Assembly (NCBI RefSeq): GCF_000519325.1
Contig: NZ_KI912613.1
Coordinates: 4,658,469-4,722,468 of the forward strand
Origin: Patulibacter minatonensis DSM 18081
GTDB taxonomy: Bacteria > Actinomycetota > Thermoleophilia > Solirubrobacterales > Solirubrobacteraceae
Direction of reading: 5' to 3'
DNA: 64,000 nucleotides
Shown here piece after piece: positions 52,248-60,842 of the stretch. Position 1 is the first letter of the stretch; the number at the start of each line of letters is the position of its first letter. The position numbers and the translations under genes are program-made. The notes under the pieces were generated by a model. The model was not told where the DNA came from, searched no databases, and saw nothing but the letters and a program-made list of their open reading frames with translations.

Positions 52248-52306
52248 GAGCCCCGCCGACGTCCGGCGCGGCCTCGACCCGAGACGCTCGGGGCGGGGCC
52301 CGCTCC
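52248..52306. repeat. Structured intergenic repeat, tandem copy 2
   Basis: A 59-bp unit ending 5 bp from the TrkA stop (52312) on its downstream side. The closest relative is 28328-28386 (49 of 59 identical, no gaps), which sits 9 bp past the rluB stop in the same orientation. The consistent position suggests a repeated terminator or RNA 3'-end structure. Confidence 0.8.
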
Positions 52307-52311
52307 GTCTC

Positions 52312-52974
52312 CTAGGCGCCGACGGCGAAGAGGTCGGTGATGCCGTCCTCGAGGCCCGGGTCCAGGACGACGAGGACCTCGTCGCCGGCCTCGATGACCG
52401 TGTCGGCCTTCGGGACGAAGCCGGCGCCCTTGCGCAGCACCGAGATGATCAGGGAGCCCTCGGGCATCGAGATCTCGGAGACGCGCTTGCCGGCCGCCGG
52501 TGCCTGGGGCGTGACCTCGACCTCGACGATCTCCAGCCGCTCGGCGTGGAGGTCGAGCAGGTGGACGAGGCCGAAGCTCGGGACCTCGTGCTCGATCAGG
52601 CGCAGGATCAGGTCGGTGGCGGAGACGACGGGCGCCACGCCGAGCAGCTCGAACAGCTCGCGGTTGCGCGGGTTGTTGACGCGGGCGATCGTGCGCGGGA
52701 TGTCGTACTTCTCGCGCGCCATCTGGCAGATGAGGATGTTGTCCTCGTCGTCGCCGGTGACCGCGACGACGAGCTCGGCGCGCTGGATGCCGGCGCGCTC
52801 GAGCACCCACATCTCGGTGGCGTCGCCGTACTGGACGGCGTGCTCGAGCTCCTCCTCGATCGTCAGGTAGCGCCTGCGGGTCTGCTCGATGAGCGTGACC
52901 TCGTGGCCCTTGTCGATGAGCTCGCGGGCGAGGTTCCAGCCGACCTTGCCGCCGCCGGCGATCACGACGTACAT
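52312..52974 (-). CDS. TrkA/RCK potassium-channel regulatory protein (CeoC-like)
   Basis: A 220-aa cytosolic gating subunit. RCK-N Rossmann domain (MYVVIAGGGKVGWNLARELIDKGHEVTLIE; nucleotide-binding GxGxxG as GGGKVG) covers 1-130. A TrkA_C/RCK-C domain covers about 140-218 (ERLEIVEVEVTPQAPAAGKRVSEISMPEGSLIISVLRKG). It would bind NAD(H) or ATP/ADP and gate a K+ transporter. Its ATG overlaps the stop of the upstream TrkA-N gene (TGATG). Confidence 0.92.
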   Translation of the reverse strand: MYVVIAGGGKVGWNLARELIDKGHEVTLIEQTRRRYLTIEEELEHAVQYGDATEMWVLERAGIQRAELVVAVTGDDEDNILICQMAREKYDIPRTIARVNNPRNRELFELLGVAPVVSATDLILRLIEHEVPSFGLVHLLDLHAERLEIVEVEVTPQAPAAGKRVSEISMPEGSLIISVLRKGAGFVPKADTVIEAGDEVLVVLDPGLEDGITDLFAVGA

Positions 52975-53399
52975 CAGGAGACCTCGACGATCGCCGACTC
53001 GAACATGGAGATGGCCTGCAGGGTCGGGCAGATCGTCCGCACCCCCTGCTCGGCGTACCAGGTGGCGCGCGCGGGATCCATCACGCGGGCGATCACGGTG
53101 GAGACGTTGAAGCGCTTCTGGGCGACCTGGGCGATCACGAGGTTCGTGTTGTCGCCCGACGTCGACGCGATGAAGACGTCGGCGTCGTCGATCCCGGCCT
53201 CGCGCAGGGCCTCGACCTCGATGCCCTGCCCGACGGTGAAGCGGCCCCCGGTCTCCTCCCAGGAGGACGCGAGCCCGGCGTCGAGGCGCTCGTGGCTCAG
53301 CGGGTCGTGGTCGAGCACCGAGACCTCGTGGCCCTGGGCGAGCATCGACTGCGCGACGGCCGAGCCGACGCGGCCGGCCCCTACGATCAGGACGAACAT
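52974..53399 (-). CDS. TrkA-N (RCK-N) domain protein (CeoB-like)
   Basis: A 141-aa Rossmann-only protein: MFVLIVGAGRVGSAVAQSMLAQGHEVSVLD gives the GxGxxG site, and ADVFIASTSGDNTNLVIAQVAQKRFNV is the TrkA-N core. No C-terminal RCK-C domain, so it probably partners the adjacent full-length protein. TACAGT (53409-53414) lies 9 nt before the ATG. Paired CeoB/CeoC genes are typical of actinobacteria. Confidence 0.9.
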   Translation of the reverse strand: MFVLIVGAGRVGSAVAQSMLAQGHEVSVLDHDPLSHERLDAGLASSWEETGGRFTVGQGIEVEALREAGIDDADVFIASTSGDNTNLVIAQVAQKRFNVSTVIARVMDPARATWYAEQGVRTICPTLQAISMFESAIVEVS

Positions 53400-53450
53400 A
53401 CGCGCGGGACTGTAGCGCGGTGCATCGACGGCGCACCGGCGACGTCGCGC

Positions 53451-54239
53451 CTACGGCAGCTGCACGTGGACGACGAGCGCCGTGCTCGTGGCCCGGAACG
53501 CGTCCGGATCCTCGTTGCCCTCGGACAGGACGGCGACGAGCGGGTCCCTGAGGGCGGCGAACGCCTCGTCGCCGAGGGCCTCGCGGCCGGAGAGCCACAT
53601 CGGGTGGCGCTCCATCCACTCGTCGGCGAAGGCCTCGGGCGAGGCGCCCTCGAACGCGTGGCCGTAGCGCTCGACCTCGACCTCGCCGCCGTGCGGGGCG
53701 AAGAGCCCCGCGAGGTGCTCGGGGTCGCCCCAGTCGACGACGGCCGGGTCGAGCCCGGGTCCGGCGGCGGGGATCGCGCCCGTGTCGGCCATCGCGCGCC
53801 GCAGGATCCCGCTGCCGGCGGCCACGGTACCCTCGCGCGTCCAGGTGACGAGGACGACGCGGCCGCCGGGGGCGGTCACGCGCACGAGCTCCGCGACGGC
53901 CGGGGCCGCCGGGGCGAAGATCACGCCGAAGACCGACAGCGCGGCGTCGAACGCGTCGTCCTCGCAGGGCAGGGCCACGGCGTCCCCGGCGCGCCAGTCG
54001 ACCTCGACGCCGGCGGCGCGGGCCCGGCCGGCGGCGACCTCGAGCAGGCGCTCCGCCTGGTCGACCCCGGTGACCTGCGCGCCCCGCATCGCCGCGAGGA
54101 GTGCGGCGTTCCCGGTCCCGCACGCGACGTCGAGGACCCGGTCGCCGGGCACGATCTCGGCGGCGGCGACGGCGCGCTCGGCCGCGGGGGCCAGCTGCGT
54201 CGCGGTCAGCTCGTACGTCCCGGTGCCCCAGTCGATCAT
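53451..54239 (-). CDS. Class I SAM-dependent methyltransferase
   Basis: A 262-aa enzyme of the UbiE/Methyltransf_11 type: VLDVACGTGNAALLAAMRG (motif I), VTGVDQAERLLEVAAGRA, WRAGDAVALPCEDDAFDAALSVFGVIFAP and PGGRVVLVTWTREG. The C-terminal half is a lid of helices. Substrate unknown. TAGGCT (54246-54251) lies 6 nt before the ATG. It lies between the permease and TrkA gene groups, with its own promoter. Confidence 0.85.
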   Translation of the reverse strand: MIDWGTGTYELTATQLAPAAERAVAAAEIVPGDRVLDVACGTGNAALLAAMRGAQVTGVDQAERLLEVAAGRARAAGVEVDWRAGDAVALPCEDDAFDAALSVFGVIFAPAAPAVAELVRVTAPGGRVVLVTWTREGTVAAGSGILRRAMADTGAIPAAGPGLDPAVVDWGDPEHLAGLFAPHGGEVEVERYGHAFEGASPEAFADEWMERHPMWLSGREALGDEAFAALRDPLVAVLSEGNEDPDAFRATSTALVVHVQLP

Positions 54240-54298
54240 GCGGGGAGCCTACGGCGATGCTGCGGTCGGGCGACCGGTCGACGGGGACGGCGAGGGGA

Positions 54299-56344
54299 TC
54301 AGAGCTGGTCGAGCCAGGCCTCGTCCTCGTCGGTCAGGCCGCCGTCGTCGTCGGGGCCCGCGGTGGCCTCGCGGCGGCGGCGCATGACCTCCTCGGTCTC
54401 CGCGAGCGACGGGGCGCCGAGGATGACCTGGCACTTCGCGCGGTCGACGACGTACCGGGCGGTCTCGCTGAGAGCGTCGCCTCGGCCACCGCGGGCGCCG
54501 AGCGCGGCACCTGCGCGACCGGTCTTCGAGCGGCCGGTCGGCGGCGGGGCGACCATGATGATCGCCTGGCAGCCGCGACGCTCGGCCTCGTCGATGATCG
54601 CCTTGCCGAGCGACCGCGCGCGGACGGCGGAGGTCGCCACGCGGACGCCCTCGTACTCCTCGCCGACGGCGCGGGCACGGGCCAGGGCGGCCTTGCCCTC
54701 GGCGCGCTTCTCGTCGGGCAGCGGGCCGTCGATCGGGAGCGACATCGGCAGGACGTGGATCCACACGGCCTCGATGACGGCGTACCCCTCCTCGAGGTCG
54801 GTCTCGTCGTCGCCGCCGGCGAGCCGACCGGCGGTCTGGATCAGGTCGTCGTCCAGGGCGCTGCCGAGCAGCGGCACGAGGATCGAGCCGTACTCGACGG
54901 GCTTCTCCTCGCGGCGGAGGGCGGCGTCGGGCACCGCGACGCGGCCGCGCACGGGGAGCCCGTGCGTCTTGCGGTAGACGACGTAGCCGACGACGCCGAC
55001 GGCCATCCAGGCCAGGCCGACGGTGCGGGCGGCCGGGTGCGAGACGACGATCGCGACCCAGACCAGGCCGCTGAGGACGGCTCCGAGGAGCGCGGGGACC
55101 GGGAGGGACGCGCCGCGGACCCGCACGTTGAACGGGATCCGGTACTGGCGCTCGAGGTCGGGCTCGGTGAAGCGCAGCCGCAGGATCGACAGGTGAGCGA
55201 TCGTCACGGCGGTCATCGCGCCGAAGGCCATCGTGCCGACGAGCGCGTCCATGTCACGGAACGACACGAGGACGAGCGCGACGACGCCCGCGAACGCGAT
55301 CACGAGCCACGGGGTGCCGAACTTCGGGTGCAGGCGGCCCAGGCGGGTCGGGATCTGCCGGTGCCGGGCGAGCTGGGTGGCGATCCGGCCGGCGCTCGAG
55401 AGCGACGCGAGCGCCATCCCGACGAGGGTCGCGGCGGCGGCGACGCCGACGACGACCTTCAGGACGTCGACCGCGGTCGAGTCCGCCAGCCGGTCGATGA
55501 TGCCGATCACGGGGGCGTCGACCCAGCGCGTGCCGAGCTTCGTCACCCCGTCCTCCACCGGCAGGGCCATCAGCCCGACGAGCGCGACGCCGACGAAGAC
55601 GACGAACATCACGATCGGGAGCGACGTGACGAGCCGCCGGAGCCCCTTCTTCCCGACCGAGATCTCGCCCGCGAGGCCCGACGCCGACTCGAGGCCGGTG
55701 ACGACCACCATCGCCGCCCCGAGACCGAAGAGGACGCCCTGCCAGTCGGGGCTCGTGCCGAGGTCCAGGCCGTCGGTGATCGACCCCGGGTCGTGCAGCA
55801 GCGCCAGGCCGAGCACGATCACGAGGACCTGCAGGAGCAGGTCGACGGAGACGACGATCGCCAGCCGGGCGACGCGCGTGGCGGGCCCGCCGGTGCCGCC
55901 GCGGATCGCGCGGATCGTGACGAACGCGATGATCAGGACCGCGAGCGCGATCTCGGTCTTCCCGTCGGAGGTCTCGTGCCAGACGACCTCGAGGTAGTTC
56001 GTCGCCGCGAGCGTCGCGCCGGCGGTGATCAGGACGGAGTCGAGCAGCAGCGCCCACGCCGCGACGAAGCTCCAGGCCTCGTCGAACGCGTGGCGGGCGA
56101 AGGTCGGCGACCCGGCCCGCTCGGGGTGCAGCGCGGCGCCCTCCGTGAAGGTCATCACCGCGAGGCCGAAGAGCACCGCTGCGGCGGCCATCACGAACGG
56201 CGTCGCGCCCAGCGCGTTGCCGGCGATCGGGCCGAGCAGGAAGTACAGCCCGCCCGCGACCGACGCGTAGGTGATCGCGAAGACGGTGGGGTTGCCGATC
56301 GTCCGGTAGGCGAGCGACGTCCCGCGGCGGACGGGATCAGTCAT
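54299..56344 (-). CDS. APC-family permease with C-terminal USP-like domain (KimA-like)
   Basis: A 681-aa membrane protein. About 12 helices cover residues 15-455 (FAITYASVAGGLYFLLGPIAGNALG, MVVVTGLESASGLAGEIS as the TM6 unwound region). A soluble cytosolic tail of about 215 residues follows, with a universal-stress-protein-like start (VEYGSILVPLLGSALDDDLI, GCQAIIMVAPPP). This layout resembles the potassium importer KimA, but amino-acid transport cannot be excluded. The ATG overlaps the small membrane protein gene by 8 bp. Confidence 0.85.
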   Translation of the reverse strand: MTDPVRRGTSLAYRTIGNPTVFAITYASVAGGLYFLLGPIAGNALGATPFVMAAAAVLFGLAVMTFTEGAALHPERAGSPTFARHAFDEAWSFVAAWALLLDSVLITAGATLAATNYLEVVWHETSDGKTEIALAVLIIAFVTIRAIRGGTGGPATRVARLAIVVSVDLLLQVLVIVLGLALLHDPGSITDGLDLGTSPDWQGVLFGLGAAMVVVTGLESASGLAGEISVGKKGLRRLVTSLPIVMFVVFVGVALVGLMALPVEDGVTKLGTRWVDAPVIGIIDRLADSTAVDVLKVVVGVAAAATLVGMALASLSSAGRIATQLARHRQIPTRLGRLHPKFGTPWLVIAFAGVVALVLVSFRDMDALVGTMAFGAMTAVTIAHLSILRLRFTEPDLERQYRIPFNVRVRGASLPVPALLGAVLSGLVWVAIVVSHPAARTVGLAWMAVGVVGYVVYRKTHGLPVRGRVAVPDAALRREEKPVEYGSILVPLLGSALDDDLIQTAGRLAGGDDETDLEEGYAVIEAVWIHVLPMSLPIDGPLPDEKRAEGKAALARARAVGEEYEGVRVATSAVRARSLGKAIIDEAERRGCQAIIMVAPPPTGRSKTGRAGAALGARGGRGDALSETARYVVDRAKCQVILGAPSLAETEEVMRRRREATAGPDDDGGLTDEDEAWLDQL

Positions 56345-56591
56345 CGGCGCGACCCTCCCCCGCACCGCGCGACCCGGCGTCCGCCCCGCCACGCGGCTGG
56401 GCGAGCGTCGCGCCACGCCAGGCCATCCAGGCCCGCCCGCCACCGGCGATCATGAACAGCGCGCCGATCAGGATGCCCTGGGCGACCGGTCCGCCGCCCC
56501 CGGCGACGGTGCGGACGACGATCGCCACGCCGATCAGGGCGACGATCGACGAGAGGACCACCGTCGCGTTGCCGTAGAGCCCGCGGTTCAC
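56337..56591 (-). CDS. Small membrane protein (84 aa) between two APC permeases
   Basis: An 84-aa protein with two hydrophobic segments (about residues 8-27 and 36-56) and a Gly/Arg-rich polar tail. GTG 56591 overlaps the TGA of the upstream permease, and its own stop overlaps the next permease ATG, so it is strictly co-translated between them. It may be an accessory subunit; no family recognised. Confidence 0.7.
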   Translation of the reverse strand: MNRGLYGNATVVLSSIVALIGVAIVVRTVAGGGGPVAQGILIGALFMIAGGGRAWMAWRGATLAQPRGGADAGSRGAGEGRADD

Positions 56592-58513
56592 GTCCGCGCC
56601 CCCTGCCGCTGGTCCTCGTGGAGCTGCTTGACGGTCTGCGCCTGCGGGTCGGACTGGAGGATCACGCGGCACGGGCGCTCGGCCATCACGGTGTCGATCG
56701 AGCGATAGATGCTGCCGGAGCCGGCCCGCGGCGGGATCGACATGACGATCGCCCGGGCCTTCGTGATCTTGGCGTCCTCGACGACGACGCGCCCGAACTG
56801 CCCGGCGCGCACCTTGACCCACCGGGCCTGCAGGCGGTTGCCGATCTGCAGGCGGGCCTCCTCGATCAGCGCCTCGGCGGCGCGCTCCTGCTCCTTCATC
56901 GGCGCGTCGATCGGCGAGGACTGCGGCACGACGATCGGGACCATCAGGTAGATGCCGCGGCGCCGGACCGACGCGACGCGCGCGGCCGTGGCCATCGCGG
57001 CGTGGGAGTAGCGCAGGCCGAGCAGCGCGACGATCACCGACTCGTACTCGGCCTCGTGGTCGACGACGGCCTCCGGCGTCGCGATCTTGTGCGTCGTCCG
57101 GAGGTCGAGCCCCTGGTTGCGGCGGTAGAGCGGGTAGATGACGAGCCCGGCGGCCATCCAGCCGACGCCGGCGAGGGCGACCGCCGGGTGCAGGCCGACC
57201 ACGACGATGAACGCGATCCCGGTCCCGAGGCCGCCGACGATCGCGAACAGCGGGTACGAGACGCCGCCGAAGGTGACGTTGCCGGGGCCGCGGTACGGGC
57301 GGTCGAAGTCGGGTTCTCGCCGGCGCAGCGCGATCACCGAGACGTGGGCGATCGTGAACGACAGCATCGCCCCGAACGCGTACATGTTCGACAGGAACTC
57401 GGCCTGGCCGGGGATCACGGCGAGCGCCGCCAGCGCGCTGAAGACGAGGATCCCGACCCACGGCGTCCCGAACTTCGGGTGCAGCGTCCGCAGGCCGTCG
57501 GGCATCTGCCGGTGGATGCCCATCGAGTAGACGAGGCGCGAGACGCCGATCACGCCGGCGTTCGTGGCGAGGAAGAGGATGGTGGCCGCGAGCAGACCGA
57601 CGTAGATCTGGGTCGGCTGCTGGAGGAACCCGAGGTCCATGTTCTTCACGACGCCGAGGATCGGGTCGCCGGCGAAGCCGCCCTGGTCCTCCGGGAGCCC
57701 CAGCTGCGTCGTGTAGGTGCCGTCGGCGCCCTTCGTGACCGGCAGCGCGGAGAGCGCGACCATCGGCAGGAACGCGTAGATCGCGAAGACGGCGATCACG
57801 ACGCGCTTGATCGCGGCGGGGACGGTCGTGCCGGCGTCCTTGGCCTCCTCGGCCATGTTCGAGATCGTCTCGATGCCGGTGTAGGCGACCATGCCGATCG
57901 GGATCGCGATCAGGAAGTCCTTCCACTGCGGCGCGACACCGAGGTGGACGTTGTCGATCAGCGTGTCCGGCGAGAACACGAGGAACATGCCCAGGCCGAC
58001 GAGCAGCACCTGCGTCAGGAAGTCGGTGACCGCCAGCGCGATGTTGACCCCGGCGGACTCCTTCGCGCCGACGATGTTGATCGTCGCCAGCAGTGCGATC
58101 ACGACGAGCGCGAACCCGATGTCGCCCGGGGCGTGGCGCAGGAAGTCGAGGGGCTCCCACAGCCCGCCGATGTAGTGCGGCACGAAGTACGAGCTGATCG
58201 CGATCGTGATCGTGTAGTTCAGCATCTGGCCCCACGCCGCGAAGAAGGACCAGAACTCGTTGAAGGCGCGGCGGGCGAAGCTCGAGGAACCGCCGGCCTC
58301 CGGGTACATCGACGTCGCCTCGGCGTACGTGGCGGCCGTCAGGTAGAAGATGACGCCCGTGATGATGAAGACGACGGGCGTCAGGCCGAGCGCGAAGCCG
58401 GCCACGAGCCCGAGGGCGTAGTAGATGGACGACCCGACGTTGCCGTAGGCCGTCGAGAAGAGCGCGTTGGTCCCGAGGACGCGCTGGAGTCCGTGGAGTC
58501 GGCGTTCGGCCAT
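56588..58513 (-). CDS. APC-family permease with C-terminal USP-like domain (KimA-like)
   Basis: A 641-aa paralogue of the downstream permease. About 12 helices in residues 15-455 (NALFSTAYGNVGSSIYYALGLVAGFALG, MVAYTGIETISNMAEEAKD in TM6, LHPKFGTPWVGILVF). The cytosolic tail of about 150 residues starts EYESVIVALLGLRYSHAA, a USP-like strand. The shared LHPKFGTPW loop shows common ancestry with the 54299 permease. TAGACT lies 12 nt before the ATG. Candidate potassium or amino-acid symporter. Confidence 0.87.
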   Translation of the reverse strand: MAERRLHGLQRVLGTNALFSTAYGNVGSSIYYALGLVAGFALGLTPVVFIITGVIFYLTAATYAEATSMYPEAGGSSSFARRAFNEFWSFFAAWGQMLNYTITIAISSYFVPHYIGGLWEPLDFLRHAPGDIGFALVVIALLATINIVGAKESAGVNIALAVTDFLTQVLLVGLGMFLVFSPDTLIDNVHLGVAPQWKDFLIAIPIGMVAYTGIETISNMAEEAKDAGTTVPAAIKRVVIAVFAIYAFLPMVALSALPVTKGADGTYTTQLGLPEDQGGFAGDPILGVVKNMDLGFLQQPTQIYVGLLAATILFLATNAGVIGVSRLVYSMGIHRQMPDGLRTLHPKFGTPWVGILVFSALAALAVIPGQAEFLSNMYAFGAMLSFTIAHVSVIALRRREPDFDRPYRGPGNVTFGGVSYPLFAIVGGLGTGIAFIVVVGLHPAVALAGVGWMAAGLVIYPLYRRNQGLDLRTTHKIATPEAVVDHEAEYESVIVALLGLRYSHAAMATAARVASVRRRGIYLMVPIVVPQSSPIDAPMKEQERAAEALIEEARLQIGNRLQARWVKVRAGQFGRVVVEDAKITKARAIVMSIPPRAGSGSIYRSIDTVMAERPCRVILQSDPQAQTVKQLHEDQRQGART

Positions 58514-58614
58514 GGCCGGGGCGGCAGTCTACGCCGGTTGGCGGCGAACCCCGCAGCGAGTGGCGGGGCGCCACGATCCGTCCGCGGGCCGCGGCCCACG
58601 GACGTGCCCCGGGA

Positions 58615-59157
58615 TCACTCGCGCGGCGAGGTCCGCGCCGCCGAGCGCAGCTCGGCGATGCCGGTGCGGACCAGGCGCCCGCACGTGGTCTGACCGGCCG
58701 TCTCGTAGGCCTTCGCAGTCCGCTCCAGCACGCGGATCGCGGTGTCGGGGTCCTTCGCCGGCGGCTCGGTCGCCTGCATGCGCAGCACCGCGACGAGGCG
58801 GTCGTGCGCCGCGCGGTCGTCGCCCGTCGGCTTCAGCGCCGCGAAGTCGATGAGGAAGCGGTCGCCGTGCTGCTTCGCCCGCGCCTGGGCCTGCTTCACG
58901 GACAGGCCCTCGTCGGCCTGCTGCTGCGGGAGCGCGCGGTTCTGGTCGAACAGGCGACGGCAGAGGCGCGCGCCCGCCTGCTCGTAGGACGCCGAGGCCG
59001 TGCCTCCTCCGGACGCGGACGTGCCGGCGCGCGTGGAGCCGCCGGCGGTCGTCCCGTCGGAGCCGGAGTCGCCGCAGCCGGCCAGCGTTGCGGTGAGCAG
59101 GAGGACCACCGGGGCGGTCCTCCACGGGGTCCCGCCGGGGGCGCGGGACGGGCTCAC
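58615..59157 (-). CDS. Putative lipoprotein of unknown function
   Basis: A 180-aa protein with a signal and lipobox LAGC (Cys28), then a Gly/Ser/Thr-rich linker and a helical domain (YEQAGARLCRRLFDQNRAL, VKQAQARAKQHGDRF, TCGRLVRTGIAELRS) with two Cys that could pair. GTG 59157 overlaps the preceding stop. Last gene of the Rex-GCL operon; no role assigned. Confidence 0.7.
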   Translation of the reverse strand: MSPSRAPGGTPWRTAPVVLLLTATLAGCGDSGSDGTTAGGSTRAGTSASGGGTASASYEQAGARLCRRLFDQNRALPQQQADEGLSVKQAQARAKQHGDRFLIDFAALKPTGDDRAAHDRLVAVLRMQATEPPAKDPDTAIRVLERTAKAYETAGQTTCGRLVRTGIAELRSAARTSPRE

Positions 59158-59624
59158 TGTCCGGGGACCCAGAGCCGACCGCCGCCGGGGCCCTCGGGCT
59201 GCTGGCCGCCCGGTCCGGCCGCGCCGCCCGGACCGGGCTGACCGCCGGTCGAGCTCGGGCCGCCGGGCTGCCCCGGGGCCGGGGTGCCGGCCTGCTGGGC
59301 GAACGCGACCTGGAGCTGCGAGAGCGCCTGGTCGACCTGGCTCGCGCTCGGGCCGAGCAGCGGGGCCGCGAGCGGCTGCAGCGCCCGGATGACCTCGATC
59401 GCGAGGCCCAGCTGGTCGAGGTCCGGCTCGCCGGCCTGCTCCGGGTCGCCGGCGAGACCGCCGCGGCGGCCGCCGAGCTCGATGAAGCTGGCCAACGACT
59501 GGACGAGGACCTCCTCGACGCGGATGTTCCGCATCTGCTCCTCGTACGCGGCCATCATCTCCTCCTGCGAGGGCTGGGCCTCACCGCCCGGCTGGCCTGC
59601 GGCGTTCGGGTCCTGGGTGCTCAC
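59154..59624 (-). CDS. Low-complexity protein with a central helical domain (156 aa)
   Basis: A central helical domain (about residues 20-110: EEVLVQSLASFIELGG, LDQLGLAIEVIRALQPLAAPL, VDQALSQLQVAFAQQ) is flanked by Gly/Gln/Pro-rich disordered ends. The helical pattern is distantly reminiscent of DUF1844, an uncertain resemblance. GTG 59624 overlaps the GCL stop and its own stop overlaps the lipoprotein start. Function unknown. Confidence 0.65.
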   Translation of the reverse strand: MSTQDPNAAGQPGGEAQPSQEEMMAAYEEQMRNIRVEEVLVQSLASFIELGGRRGGLAGDPEQAGEPDLDQLGLAIEVIRALQPLAAPLLGPSASQVDQALSQLQVAFAQQAGTPAPGQPGGPSSTGGQPGPGGAAGPGGQQPEGPGGGRLWVPGQ

Positions 59625-60802
59625 GTGGATCGCTCCTGGGGGTCGACTGCGTGGTCCGCGGAAGGGTAGGTGGCGCGGGTCTCGGCCACGGCGGCGGCGA
59701 AGGCCTCGACGGGCGACGCGCCTTCGGCGACCCGGGCCCGCTGGCGCTGGGCGCCGTTCTGCGCCGGGAACGTCGGCTCGATCCCGAGCTCGCCCCGCAC
59801 GGGGGCCGTCCAGGCGAGCAGGCGGTCCAGCGCCGCCGCGGCCGGGTACTCGGAGGCGGTCTCCCAGTCGACGAGCCGGGCGTCCCGGCCGTCGCGGATC
59901 GCCCGCCAGAGATTCTCCTCCACCAGACGGGGCGGCTGCGGGTCCAGCGGCCGGCCCTCGTCGTGGTCGCGCGCGGCCTGCAGGGCGCAGGCGACGATCA
60001 GGCCGGTCAGGGCCTCGCTCTCCTGCGCGGTGCTCTGGGCGTCGCAGATCCGGATCTCGACCGTGCCGAACGAGATGTGCGGCCGGACGGACCACCAGAC
60101 CTGCGTGTACTCCTGGATGGAGTTCGTGGCCTGGAGGACCTCGATGTAGCGCCGGAAGGCGCGCCACGAGCCGAAGTGGTCGGGGACGCCGCAGCGCGGG
60201 AACGACTTCGTGAACGTCTGCGTGCGGATCGAGTGCAGGCCGGTGTCGAGGCCGTCGACGAACGGCGAGTTCGCGGAGATCGCCAGCAGCATCGGCAGGA
60301 CCGGGCGCAGGCGGTCGCAGACGGCGATGGCGCGGTCGGCGTCGCGGATCCCGACGTGCACGTGGAGCGAGAACGTGGCGTTGCGCCGGGCGACCCAGCG
60401 CAGGCCGTCGACGACGCGCCGGTAGTGCTCCGTGTCGATGAACGTCTGCTCGCGGTAGTCGTCCCACGGGTGCGTGCCCGTCGCGCCGAGGGCGATCCCC
60501 AGGCGCGCGGCGTGGTCGAACAGGCCGTCGCGGTGGACGCGCTGGCGGTCCAGGGCGTCGCCGAGCGTGACGCCACGGCCGGACCGGATCTCGATCTCGG
60601 TGCGGATCAGCTCCCCGGCGACGGAGACCGCCAGTCCGGGGTCCTTCGCGGTCGAGGCGCTGAGCTCCTCGAACCGCGGGACGAGGTCGAGCGTCGACTC
60701 GTCGAGGAGCATGAACTCCTCCTCGATCCCGACGGTCCCGTCGGTCCCGGACGCGTAGGCGGCCTCGGCGGCGGGCAGGTCGATGGCGGCGTCGGCACCC
60801 AT
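59621..60802 (-). CDS. Glutamate-cysteine ligase, YbdK (GCS2) type
   Basis: A 393-aa carboxylate-amine ligase making gamma-glutamylcysteine. Markers: VGIEEEFMLLD at the N terminus (metal/ATP), ELIRTEIEIRSGRG, HPWDD, SLHVHVGI, ISANSPFVDG, and VRPHISFGTVEIRICDAQ. Some YbdK-type proteins act on other substrates, so the product is inferred. GGAGG precedes the ATG. It follows the glutaredoxin-Rex fusion gene by 40 bp on the same strand, giving a thiol/redox context. Confidence 0.88.
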   Translation of the reverse strand: MGADAAIDLPAAEAAYASGTDGTVGIEEEFMLLDESTLDLVPRFEELSASTAKDPGLAVSVAGELIRTEIEIRSGRGVTLGDALDRQRVHRDGLFDHAARLGIALGATGTHPWDDYREQTFIDTEHYRRVVDGLRWVARRNATFSLHVHVGIRDADRAIAVCDRLRPVLPMLLAISANSPFVDGLDTGLHSIRTQTFTKSFPRCGVPDHFGSWRAFRRYIEVLQATNSIQEYTQVWWSVRPHISFGTVEIRICDAQSTAQESEALTGLIVACALQAARDHDEGRPLDPQPPRLVEENLWRAIRDGRDARLVDWETASEYPAAAALDRLLAWTAPVRGELGIEPTFPAQNGAQRQRARVAEGASPVEAFAAAVAETRATYPSADHAVDPQERST

Positions 60803-60842
60803 CAGCGGGTGACCTCCGCGAACGTCACGGTGGGGACAGTCA

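Noticed and set aside
52171-52306. CRISPR array
   Set aside because: Only two adjacent units with a 19-bp spacer, internal hairpins, a distant third copy and no cas genes.
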